The notes under the pieces: generated by a model | What the model saw: the letters and a program-made list of their open reading frames with translations, nothing else | Database searches by the model: none | What the model was told of the DNA's origin: nothing | Made by a program: the position numbers and the translations under genes | Assembly: GCA_009760855.2 (NCBI GenBank) | Contig: WPIO01000004.1 | Location: 9,638,001 to 9,702,000, forward strand | Direction: 5' to 3' | Source of the DNA: Cristatella mucedo | Lineage: Eukaryota; Bryozoa; Phylactolaemata; Cristatellidae | DNA length: 64,000 nucleotides | Part shown: positions 23,126-34,600 of the stretch, in pieces | Numbering within the stretch: position 1 is the stretch's first letter | How the letters are laid out: the number at the start of each line of letters is the position of its first letter

Positions 23126-24310
23126 ATGCAATTAGAAGGCAAACAGACCCTGGCTTCCAATCAGGTCGTCTTTCAGCCTTCCTATGATTGACTGTCACCA
23201 AAAAGGTCTAGGTCAGGTCCCTCGTTACTTAATCCTTGCTACGGCTCTGGCTATGCAAGGCACCGTCTGTCCAAAGAAGGCACAAAGTGCTTGGCAGGCC
23301 AGAGACTGACAGTACCAAACAAAGTTCTGTAGGTTTGTAGGAGATATTGTGACAAATTAAAGGTTAATTGTTGCCACATAGCCATGAGCACCGGGTGCTG
23401 AAAGGTGCCTCGTTCCTCAAAACTGTGAATCCAGAGGCCCTGTTCATAAAATGATCGTTGTATAGTAAGCATGTACTAAGCTGGGATGTCGCAATGGCTT
23501 CACCAGCTCTAGGCTCTGCCTGCTCGCTATCAGGTTACCAAATGATGTGATACCAGGACCGTAGCCAGGATCATGCCAGACTTTGTACCAGACGTTGTCA
23601 TCATCAGGGGCAGCCAATCAAACATTGGCTGGGGGAGCACGTGGAGCAGCAGGCACACATTCTTTTGGTCTGTCCGAGCAGGAAGGAGCTGCCGGCTCCC
23701 TATCATGATTGGTGTTTAGCTTCTTCTAATGTTTTTTAGTTTATTTTCATTATAATGTTTTAGCTTCTGGCATATATTAGCTTCTCCTTTGCAAGAAAGT
23801 GTCTTCTTGCTTGTTTTTTCTTGTTCGTCTAAGCACGAGATCTTGCTTGTCAACCTTTGGTTATTGCTTCTCTTGCATGGAGCTGCGAAGCAGCGGCCTG
23901 GATCGAGATCCGGTCCTCTTATGGTGCTACACTTAAAAGACTTACTGTTATTACTAAGCACTGGTGCTTTCCTGGCGTTCACAGCTAATTCGTCAGAGAC
24001 ATCGTCCTCTATAATTAAATCTCTGTAAGAAGTAATTTCTCTCTGGGTGCTTGGAAGCAAATGCAGTGCAATCAAGAATGGTTGACTTTCGACTCTCTGC
24101 AACGCTCTGAATGGCTCCTGCCTGAGGCCAGTCGGAAGGAGAGTGGAGCAAGCTTCCACCTCAGTCACTCACTGCCGTGTCGGCACTGGGCAGACGCCTC
24201 CACGGACGGTGGACAGACGCCTGGATCCGGCTGCTAGCTCGCATGCCTTCTCCATTCAGCCACTGTCTTCCGGCTTCGCAACAGGAACTTCAAGCAGTGC
24301 AGGTAATGCA
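23126..24310. other. no recognised feature
   Basis: A 150-codon minus-strand frame (24168-23716) is the longest; I do not recognise it and it has no clear start context or neighbours. Treated as unassigned. Confidence 0.35.
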
Positions 24311-24478
24311 GACGGCACACTAGGTAAGGCGGTTGCTTTCACGACCTCGGTCCCGAGATCGCGGGTTCGATTCCTGCGGTGGGTGATTCTTTATCACCAC
24401 TGCAAGCGGTGGTGATAGCCGTAAAGGCTCTTCTGTAGCTATACAATAAGAGGCTATTAAATCAGCTAGGATTTATTT
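24311..24478 (+). mobile_element. SINE-2 copy (plus)
   Basis: Head with ctaggtaaggcggttgcttt, exact B box gggttcgattcctgcgg, body (ccactgcaagcggtggtgat) and tail (aagaggctattaaatcagct). One of the best-preserved copies, with the 7.6 and 13.8 kb copies. Confidence 0.88.
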
Positions 24479-24615
24479 CCTTAGAAGGCCCGTCCAACAG
24501 TGGAGAAAGATGTCTGCTCAGCACGTTAGGACCGCATGCTGCTTCTCGGCAGTGGCTAAAATGAGCTCATTTAGAGTGGAAAAAACGGAAAAATGCATCG
24601 CCAGCGTATCTTTCA

Positions 24616-24715
24616 ATAATAATAATAATAATAATAATAACAATGCACTTGATAAAGTGCCTTCGGAGAACTTAATCTCTCTCTAGGCGCTTTACATTTG
24701 CTGCAAAGTGAAATG
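24616..24715 (-). mobile_element. LINE-A 3' end (minus)
   Basis: (AAT)n tail followed by gcacttgataaagtgccttc and ctctctaggcgctttacatt, then tgctgcaaagtgaaatgc. Little diverged. Confidence 0.88.
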
Positions 24716-25521
24716 CTGGGAGCCACGTCGCCATACAATGCTGAGAGCCACGTCGCCATAAGTGGACAGCCTCAGGCAGGGGTGTAGCCACTACATTTTT
24801 ATGTAGGGGTGAAATCCGAATGTAATGACAAATTATAGCACACGATCGCAGCATTTACTTGACACGAGCACTCGGCAGTCGCTAACTGACTGGAAGTAGG
24901 ACAGAATTTCGTCGTTTGTGGCTGTCCCAGTAGTATGCAAGAAAATGGCATCGTTGAGGTAATCGGCCACAAGCGAGTACGGCACAAACTGCCCTTGCCC
25001 CTGCGACTGCACCGACCAATAGAGGAGGTCCAGGTTGCTGTCCCCTCGCCCCCTGGGGGGGGGGGGCTACGGCCCCGTCCCCATCCCATGACTCAGCTAC
25101 TTCGGATATACAACAGACCCCTGCCTACTTTTCCAGAGTCAATCACGTCATGGGTGGAAGGGCTGGCCGGCCGAAATCGAAGAACCGACTGCTCGTAAGT
25201 TGTTGCTGGTAGCAGTTGTTTGCCAGCAGACCTTGGACGGCATTGTCACCAAAAAGCCTCAGTGTGCCTCCCTTATTCGGTGCCCTAGCTTGGGTCGACG
25301 GCTCGCCAGTCAGCAACGCTTCGACTGCGTGGCTTTGTTTAACTCAGCTGACCCCCCTCACTTGGCCCACCTTTTCAGCCACCTTCTATCTATCACCCTC
25401 TGGGCACACAGGCTTCCAGATGCTTCTGTGCAAAACAGCTAGCCCAGGTCAGCTAATTAAAGCAGCCGTGCTGCTACCGATTCTTGACCCCGGGCTTTGA
25501 CAGGGCACTAACGCATGACGG

Positions 25522-25530
25522 TATATAAAA
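25522..25530 (+). promoter_or_regulatory. TATA box of the FAS1 gene
   Basis: TATATAAAA lies 80 bases upstream of the ATG at 25602, predicting transcription start near 25550 and a ~50-base leader. This also argues against the upstream in-frame start at 25515, which would sit before the TATA box. A consensus AP-1 site (TGACTCA) is at 25089-25095. Confidence 0.65.
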
Positions 25531-25601
25531 AAACAAGGCTGCTCAGAGGAGCTCACTGCTTGCTGCTGGCTTGCCTGTGTGCCTGCCACTGCTCTGCTCG
25601 C

Positions 25602-25699
25602 ATGGGCCGCCCAACCGTGCTGCTGCTGCTGCTGCTACTCGCAGCTCTTCTGAATCTGAACGCAGTGGAATGCCGCCGATCGAAAGCTAGCGGTCGCTG
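25602..25699 (+). CDS. FAS1 gene exon 1: signal peptide
   Basis: Encodes MGRPTVLLLLLLLAALLNLN followed by AVEC, a basic N-region, a pure Leu/Ala hydrophobic core and a small-residue cleavage region, that is, a classical secretory signal peptide. It ends in a strong donor (CTG|GTAAGT in context) with two bases of a Trp codon, completed by the first base of exon 2. Confidence 0.82.
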
Positions 25700-28600
25700 G
25701 TAAGTGCACGGCTGCATTCGGTGGGAGAGGTAGGGGTCTCCTGAGCTCTGGGTCGCTGCACCGTGGGGCCACCTGGCAGATGGCCGCCTGGCCGAGATTG
25801 GTGCTGAGTAGGAGCGGTGAGCGCTCTCGCTCCCATCTTGGCCGTCTCTTGTGCATGTGGCTCAAACCCTCCTGCTGCTGTTTGTACAGAGCCGTACACA
25901 TATATATATACACACGTGTATACATGTGTATACATTCGTAAGCTACTTGATGCTCCTTTAGGCATGACCAGTGACAAGACTGACTTGCAGATTTTGTGAT
26001 TGATGCCAAGCACCTGCAGCTACCAGACTCTGCTTGCTGATGGTCTTTGAGGGTGAGAGGGATTAAGAGCCCCAGCAAACGAGCTCCATCACAAACTAGA
26101 ATGGCAAGCATGGTCTGTGATGTCTTGCTTGCGTCCTCCTACCTTTGCTCCTTTTCTTTTCAGTGTCGCATATGTCGTGATCCTCACATCGTGCCCTGAT
26201 AAACCGTAAGGTCTTGGGATCTAAAATAAACCACGTGTTCGTCTAAAACGCCACTCACTGACGATGTAGCAGTGTTTTCTGATATCATACGTGATTGCAA
26301 CTACTTAGGGGAAGTAATAGTAGTTGCCTCAGCAAGCAAGCTAAGACTGTAGTCCTTCATAAGACTGTAGTAGAGTGGCAAAATATGCATTCAGCTTAGT
26401 TAAAATGTAGTTATCAGAAAAAATAGCTGTACTCAGATGCGAGCTAATGCCGAGTAACAGCGACATTCTGTATATGCTGTGGCTGAAAGTAGTGAATTCA
26501 TTTTATCCGGCACAACGCACGAGCAACGATCTGCTTAGTTAACCTATTCGAACTGCAACAACGTCATTGCGATCGGTGGAGCAGCGAACGCATGCACATC
26601 CATGCTACTCCATTTTCTGTTCAATGCTGCGGCTTTCTGTTGAGTTCAACTGTCGTTAGTCTCTTTCATTGCACCCAAGGCCAGGCAATGACTCCTGTGT
26701 CCGATAGCCGGTCATGTGGAGGCTCTATCTTATGTGATGTTGCTCCATTCATTTTCGAAATAGTTACACTGGATTTCAGTAACTTAGGACACGTGAGGAC
26801 TAAAACACCTTGGCCAAACTCAGCGACTGCATTAACTAAGCAAAGGAATGAAAATGTATCGTTTGCATTCGCTCGAGAAATTTCTCCCAAATATACAGAC
26901 GACCCAGCTAGCTGGAATCTGCTCCGTGTATGAAGCCGATTATTTCAAGGTCTCCAGCAAGCCTGCAGTATGTGTGTACATTTATTGATGCGATTCGTCA
27001 CCAAATTGCAAAAACTAATCCCTGAGGAGTGTCACAAGTTGGAGAATGCACGACATTTTAAATTTATAAAATACCTTAACTGCACATAAACAGGAGGATC
27101 AACAAGTGGTCCAAGATGTGACTGGTGAATCCCAGATGTCATGCGCAAGCTGTAAGTAAGCTAGCAGTGACAGGCCAGCATATGCACAGTTTTGCAGCAC
27201 CAACTGGCCGCTTCTTCCACAGAGAAGCCAAGGGCACGTGTGAAACGAAATGCAGTGAGGTGATATGCACAAGCCAAACCTAACTTATGTGGTGCACAAA
27301 TGCAGTTGCCCTGCTGTACATGCCCCGACCAACACAGATGTCGTGCACACTACGGCACACTGCCCTGCTAGGCCTTGGATGGAGGGACTTGGAAAATATG
27401 CAGGGGCAACAGTGAACCGCTTGCTCGAATGAAGCTTGAAGTAAAGAAAACTGGCAATGCGTACTGAGTTGCTTTGCAGTAGCCTTAGAGAGCTAGTGAC
27501 GACGAATGTGTAATTTTGAAAAAAGTTGCATCGCACCTGTGTTCCAGGGCTCACCGAAAGGAGAGATATTACGATGACAAATCGAAAGAATCGAGACTTC
27601 GCGATTCAACCGAAGATATCGATCGGTCCGACAACGACGACGACAACGACGACGACAACGACAACGACAACGACGACGAGGACAAAGCGATCTCTCGCGC
27701 TGCTGCTGTCGATGACAAGTTTGCAGGCGGTCGGCAGCCAGCACACAAGAGGCATCGTGCAGGACACAACCGCGGCAGCGGCGACTTCGTGACGAGGTGG
27801 CAGTACGGTCTACCTGCTTGGCTGGCGGACCTACTGGATGAGAAGGTGTCGAAGGACGCCGACAGCGGCGAGCAAAGAAGCAGCTGGGGCCGCGGTGGCG
27901 CCAACGCGGGCAGCAGCTCAGCTCTGCCCGACGAGGGAGCCGACGCCAGCATGTCCTCGTCGTCGTCGAACCGCAGCGGGGGTCATGCATTCAAGGCACA
28001 TTGGAGGATCGGTTGGCCCAAATTCCTGGGACTACCTCCAGCTCGGCACTCGAGTAATCCGAGCCGAGGCAATTGGTATCAGGGGTGAGTGAGTCAGCAA
28101 GGGCAGCTGGGCCCCAGCCCCACCTCCCACTCGTTAATGCAAAGCTTAATGCAAACCTTTCCTTACAGGAAAACAACAAGACAGGCTGCATGGGGGGGGG
28201 GGCTTGAGAGGGAGTTAAGTCGCCGGCAGCAGCAGCAGCAGCCCGACAGACATTGTAATAGCGATGGCACCCTCCAGCAGCTCGAGTAGTGCTTTTGAAG
28301 GCCCGTGTCACTGCAATGATGCCGAAAGCATGGGGGAAATGAAGAAACCTTTAGACAATGCACCGTGCCTTGGCAGCCTTCAGCTCAGCAGTAAGCAGTA
28401 AGCAGGGCCGCCACAGACAGAGCTAATGATGGATCTGCGAGAGCAGCCAGCCCAGGCTGCACTAGGTTTTGCTTTTCGACCGAAGTAGACATAGGCGACA
28501 CACCGAGTCTGCATCTCTCTTCCCTTTGCAGCAAATGTAAAGCGCCTAGAAAGAGATTGAGTTCTCTGAGGGCGCTTTATCAAGTGCATTATTATTATTA

Positions 28601-31600
28601 GTATTCCTGCTTGAGCACACTTGGTGTTTCCCTATCCGGCACTAATGTCTGTTTGAAGCAACTTTTACTGGGCTCTTTTTCACAAAGTCATAACCACGGA
28701 ATGCTAGATGTAAACTCCATTCTAACGGAATGGTCGACATGGATAGCACTGCAATGGGCTATCAAGTGGCTGCAAGTTGACTTTACTGGCATTCGTGTTG
28801 CTGCTGCTTCTGCTGCAGCTTCAGCTGCTGCTGCTGCCACATGTCCTCTTTTTCATCACTGTAAATCGGTCGTTCTAATGGAAGCGCACGAACGCGCACA
28901 GTGAGCCCCGTTTTGAGCTGAGTCGACCTGAGGTCTCGACTGGTTTGTTGCAGTTCCAACGTCTGTCGGTCTACCACTGGGCAGCTGCCGGAGGAGGAGG
29001 AAGACAGTGACAGCCGCGCTAGTGCATTCAATACCGACACCTCCCGGCTCAGACATGATAAACGTGCGAAATCGGTGACATGCCAAATAACGGCAAACAC
29101 ACGGAAATGCCAAACCACGTGAGTACGGTGTGGGCAAGTCGAAGCCGACATCTGCAGTCGGCTGCTCTGAGTTGGCACAGGTGCATGGACGTTCTCGGGA
29201 TCTCTTGTCGCTCACGACACCTAGCCGCCTCTTCAACCACAAGGGCAGCCGTAATTTGCTCCATCTGAGGCTGATGGGGGGGGGCACGGCAGCATGAGCC
29301 TGAAAGTCAGCAGGCCAACGATCTCCAATGAAAAGGCCTCGCACAAGCAGCTTGTTTTAATTATGCTGCTGCATGAGGAGGAGGGCGAGGGGAGTGTCCT
29401 ACTACCCCTAAAGAAAAAGTTCCACGAGGAGTTTGGGGCCAGATATGCCTACAGCCAGGTAGGCCCGAGCCGGTAACTGAAACTTGGAACAGGGCAGTTA
29501 CAAGAGTCACAGCAAGACGGAGTCAAAACGAAAGCTGAGTGTAGACCTGCTTACATTGCGATAGTTAATGCAAGTGGCTGATCGGGGGCGTTCTTGCCTC
29601 GGGCTCGTCTGACTTATGCTTAATCTAGAGATGATGTGGCCCTCCCTACTCGGCCACGAGTGAAAAAATGCCTACCCTAGTGCTCACACTGACGACATCG
29701 CCGGATGTCATCCAATTCATCTTGCTAAGCAAGATTGTGTGCAGCCACCCATGAAACCCCTGAAAGGCTAACCAAAAAACTGCCTAAGCACCTGGTAGCC
29801 ACCAAGGATGGTGGCTCCAGAGACTTGCCGGGTGCCAAGTCGGTGCTCCACTTCTTCAAGGCCCATTTATCCTGGGCAGGGGGCTATCCTTTCTAGATGG
29901 GGCTGAATGGGCTTGCGTTGGGTGGGTGGGTGGGGAGGGGCTGAACACACAGCTTCAGATACGGTTTTCCTCAACCGAGGGGGCTGACGAGGCCGGCCTC
30001 CTAAAAAAGTGTCTGGACAAGCGAGTCGGGAGGAATGCTTCAGGAGGTCAGCTTCGGATCCAAGCTATGGGGGGACTGCCAATTTCTTTTTTGGACTCAT
30101 TCGTCGGCTGGCTTCGGGGCCCCGCAAGCAAATTGAGGTTCTCGAAAAAAAAAGAGCCTCCTAGAATTATTTTCGAAGACGAGCAAAAAACTGGTACTGG
30201 GCAGCCATCTCGGTACACACGGATTCAGGGTCTGTTTCCGGTGGTAGAGACTGCTATTTTTCTAGATAGGCTACAATGTTTCTGGATAAGGAGGACCAGA
30301 GAGGCATGTCGCGTGAATGCTCACCTTCGGCATTCCACTTCAATGTCTGTATCCAGATGGAGCCGCCAGGCCAAAAGGGAAGCAGAAGAAGGTGGGTACC
30401 TGGTAGTAGGAGGTGTGGGTGGGAGGGAGGGAGGCACCCTTGTCTTGCTCTCTATTCTGAGTCTGGCCCTGAGGGAATGTAGAGGCTTTCTAGAGCGCTT
30501 GTGTGTTACTGTATTACCGAAATAGTGACTTTGCAAAACCAGCTCTGTAACCTGACTAGCGGTCACGAACTAGTAATAATAATGATACATTTTTTACAGC
30601 CCCCTCAGCAAATCTAATCTCTTTCTATGCACATTACATGTGCAGCAGAAGAAAGCATGATCGAATGGTTAGTGGTAGCAGGCTCGATGAACAATTAAAC
30701 GACCGTTACCTGGTTAGAGGTGACATGTCTTTACCATCCCGGCGCCTTTGGCCGTGCAGCACTGCACGTAAGGATAAACAAGGAGTGGAATAAACTGCAA
30801 TAGACAACCGTCTCATTAGGCACGTGGGCACAATCACGACCCGCCCACCCCAGGCTTCTGTTTGCTCACACTAAAGTTAAATCTCCTTAATCCAGGTCTT
30901 AATACCAGTGTGTATATGGTGATCACTCATCACGGCTCAGGTCATGGGTTTGAGTCCTGTACGCGGCAATCTTTTATTTCCCCGTGCAAGCAGTGGTGAT
31001 GGCCGTTAAGGCTGTTCTACCCCTATATAAATGCCGATGTAAATGAGGCTGTTGAATCACCTGAACTGTTTTGAAATACGTTGTGCATACTGCAGGCTAC
31101 ACTACCGATCGACACTAATTACTGCTTCTCACTCTGCAGCTTGGCTAAAATAAAGACACTTGCTTTAGCAAATTGTAGCAACCGACCGCTGCACTTTCGA
31201 GTCCAAGTAGGCAAGACCTTGGTCGTGTGCTGCAAGCACGCTGCATTGCCTGCCCTGCATCGGCTGCCGGCGGCCCACCTGTCCATAGAGCTGTGCTCGC
31301 TTTCGTAGCATCATCGATTCTGATGGAAAGAGATTCGAACGAGTAAAGGTTGAGAGATGTTGCAGTGGCTACAGCAACAAGGGCAACAAATGTGTCGCAG
31401 GTACGTATCACGGCATCAGCTGGTCCGAGAGCATACTGTGTGCGTCATGAATACGCTTGCTGTCAAGCCTAAGTTAGTTTTCCTAGGGCACTACAAAAAC
31501 GTACTATTAGTATGATGATGGTGATTATTATTCTATCTATTCATTTTTAGTTCTGAATCTTCATGAACAAAGTTGCACTGGGGCAACTGTTCATCAATTC

Positions 31601-34600
31601 ACCCGACGCCACATCAGGCTATTACAAATGCAGTGTAGCTGCTTTCAAGTCCAGATAGAATTAGGCCGAAAACACAGCGAAAACCCGTAGTAGTGCTAGT
31701 TTTTGCCAAAGGGTGAAAAATACCGGCAAAGCCCTAGACCCTGTGTCGCGGCTAGCGACTTAGACAGACGGCACAAATGCACGCAGTTGTGCCGACAGCA
31801 GCTGAAACGCGGCAGAAATGGAGAGCGCCTAGATAGCTTAAGATAGCAAGCTAAAAAGCTCCAAAGCGTGGAGGAGTCTCCACTCGACTCCAACGGAGGG
31901 TTATAGATGTCTAGCATCAGCCATGGCTTACGGCAACTCGGATGTCACCCCTACCACTGCGGACCGGCAAAAACTCTTGGTCACAACTCGGCCTAGCTCA
32001 ACGCCCAGAGCTCAACTCCTGCCTGCCCTCAACGCCTGGACATCTATGCAGACCGGGTCGCAGATAAATCTCTTAGCTTAAGCTTGCTTCCTATCGCGTG
32101 GGAAAAAAAGCGTGCTGGATCGGCTGCTTCAGTAGCCTCATTTATTACTCTCCGCCGTCGAGGATGAATATAGAGGGTAGTATTCTCCTCTTGAGGCTAC
32201 CAGGAGTGGAGATAAGGAGATAAGGAGAGCCTTAGCGGCCATCGCCCAGCTTGCTGTAGGTAACGAAGAATAGACAGCCTGCCGCAGGACACAAACATTC
32301 TGCAACCTGGGTCGTGAAGTGCTCGACCGAGTCATTGCAATTTAGTCTGGTCACCGGACCGAACTGCGCGACCGGAAAGCATCTCGCGGCGACGGGCTTG
32401 CAGGCTCTGCTGCCATGCCCGCAGCCGCAGTCTGGCCACGCATCCACAGCATCCACGGCTCGAGACTCTTCATTAAATCCTCCCAGAGCACCGACTGCGA
32501 CACTCGGGGCGGGCACGCACCATCGCGCGAAGAGCCGGCCCGACGAGCTCTCGACTATCCCACTCTACCCTCTGCCACTCTCTGCTGCTCGCTCTGCACG
32601 CTTTGAACGTTGGAGCCGGGGGCAGCCACACTGTGGCGCTCCATTCACGCCTTGTGTCCGATGATCCTCAAAGTGGCGCTCGCCCGGTGGTGGCCCAGCG
32701 ACGCTCGCAGGCAGCCCTGACTGCTGCTGCTGCTGCTGACTCGGTGCGTACGTGAGGGGAGAGAGCAATCTCCCCGACAGGCTCCTGGCATTTCTTTGGC
32801 AGTAGGAGGAACAGCACGGTGAGGCGCATCTGAATGGGAGACATAGCAAGAGCCGCCTTGCAGTAGTGGCAAAGTGCAGTGAAGCATCACGCGGCAGCGG
32901 GCGCTCACAAGTGAATAACCTGGTAGGAGAGAAATTGTACCACAGGCACGAAAAGCGTACAGCGAATTTGAAATTCGTGCACCTAGAGAAAGCACGATCA
33001 AACCACAGCTGTGCTGCTCTCAAAAGCAGAGGGCGGCTGCCTATCCGGAGGCCTCAGTTTGGTTTAATACAAATGTTTTTGTTGCTTGTACTATTGCCAA
33101 GATTCGGGGTATAATTGCTTCAGCTGGCTTCCTTCTATATACTACGCAGTGACCGGTGGGCAGTGCGGCACACCCTGACCGGTTTCACTGCTGTCGAGCT
33201 GATTTCGGTATTGCACAAGCTGTTATTTTTTGCGGTTTTTTCTCGACACACAGGTGCAAAGGCAGATAACCTCACGGATGCTATGAGGAAGCAAGGAGCA
33301 GCCACGTTTGCTAGCATACTCACAGAACTCGCCATGGAGCCAGCCGCGAACACGGAAGCAACCCTATTTGCACCCACTGATCATGCCTTGGAGCAGTACT
33401 TCACAAGCCTCGGGGTACGTTACAAGATTCCGCAGTGTGTATGTAAAGTGTTAATTCGTGCAGGCTGTTTTCGCTGTGCACATGTGAAGGCGCAGTTGTG
33501 TAGAAACCAGCCAGTGCCCAGTGCTGCTGGGATTTTCGGAGAAGCGTTGCCGTCCTGCACCACATACCACACGCGGGCACTGTGGAGTGCCCTAAACTCG
33601 ATGCACATGGCCGGACAAGCATGTTTTTTGCTCACCGTGATGCATTAGTGACGTACCCTCGGGATGCGTTTATCAAAGAGTAAGAAGAGTCCCTGCTGCT
33701 GCTGCCGCTGCTGCAGCTAAAGTGTGCCCTGAACGCTGCAGCCGGGCCACGCTAGCGCTGTCGGGGCCAGATGCCCGCAAAAAGTTTCTAATTGACGACA
33801 CTGTAAACCTAAGATCACGTGGCACACACATACGATGACTCGGACATCAAGGCCCTGGCAGGCAGCCGAGATTCGATAGTGCACGGGATACTGTGGACAC
33901 GATGCTAACTCTCTCTGAACGTCTAGCTTACCCAATGATGACACTGATCAATAGGCATCATAAACGTACCAACATATTAACAACTCGTGAACACTCTAGT
34001 GCAGTCATCTTTGATTGCATGTGAAATTTTATGCATTTCAATCCGTGTTAGGATTTTACTTTGAACTTTCGTTGTTATTATACATAGTTTATAATGTTTA
34101 TTATTGTCTAGCCGTACCTTGTACGAACCCTCAAAACTTTTGAAGACCGAGCCTTTAGTTAGTATGCTCACAAAGCCTGGAACTCACTACCAACGCACAT
34201 CACAACGTCCCCTGACATGACGATATTTAAAAACTAGCTTAAAACGCGCCTCTTTATTACAGCATTTTGGGGTCTTTTGTGATTCGTCCTTTGCGTGCAT
34301 GTACCTGCTTACCTGCTTGTGCCTGCTGCTTGGTGTGCCTGCTACTTGCGGATGTTACCACCAAATATTTTATAATGCTTTACATGCAGCATCTGTTAAG
34401 TGCCTAGAGAGAGAGAAAGACTCAGTTCTCTGATGGCTCTATACAAATATATTACTATTATTATCACCATCAGCATTGAACATAATTATATGAATAACGT
34501 AGGCACTGTTTTTGTGATTGATAAACGAAAGAGGAACCAGCAACCTTAGCAGGCTAGCAAAGCTCTGGTCACTTTAAAAAAGCCTGTGTATGACAATAGC

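Noticed and set aside
27526-27792. Thr-rich frame across 27.63-27.68 kb
   Set aside because: It is the wrong frame of the GAC/AAC triplets that code the Asp/Asn run of FAS1-gene exon 2.
28635-28670. Reading frame GTNVCLKQLLLG resembling the start of an EMI domain in the FAS1-gene intron 2
   Set aside because: No further EMI cysteines follow and there are no fitting splice sites; the similarity is too short.
29294-29458. 55-codon open frame ending at a good splice donor (CAG|GTAGGC) in FAS1-gene intron 2
   Set aside because: Its phase does not fit either neighbour as the missing exon, the acceptor is weak and there is no domain similarity. It remains only a possibility.
31140-31206. Candidate 67-base exon with correct entry phase between exons 2 and 3 of the FAS1 gene
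   Set aside because: Exit phase is wrong (0 rather than 1) and the text resembles nothing.
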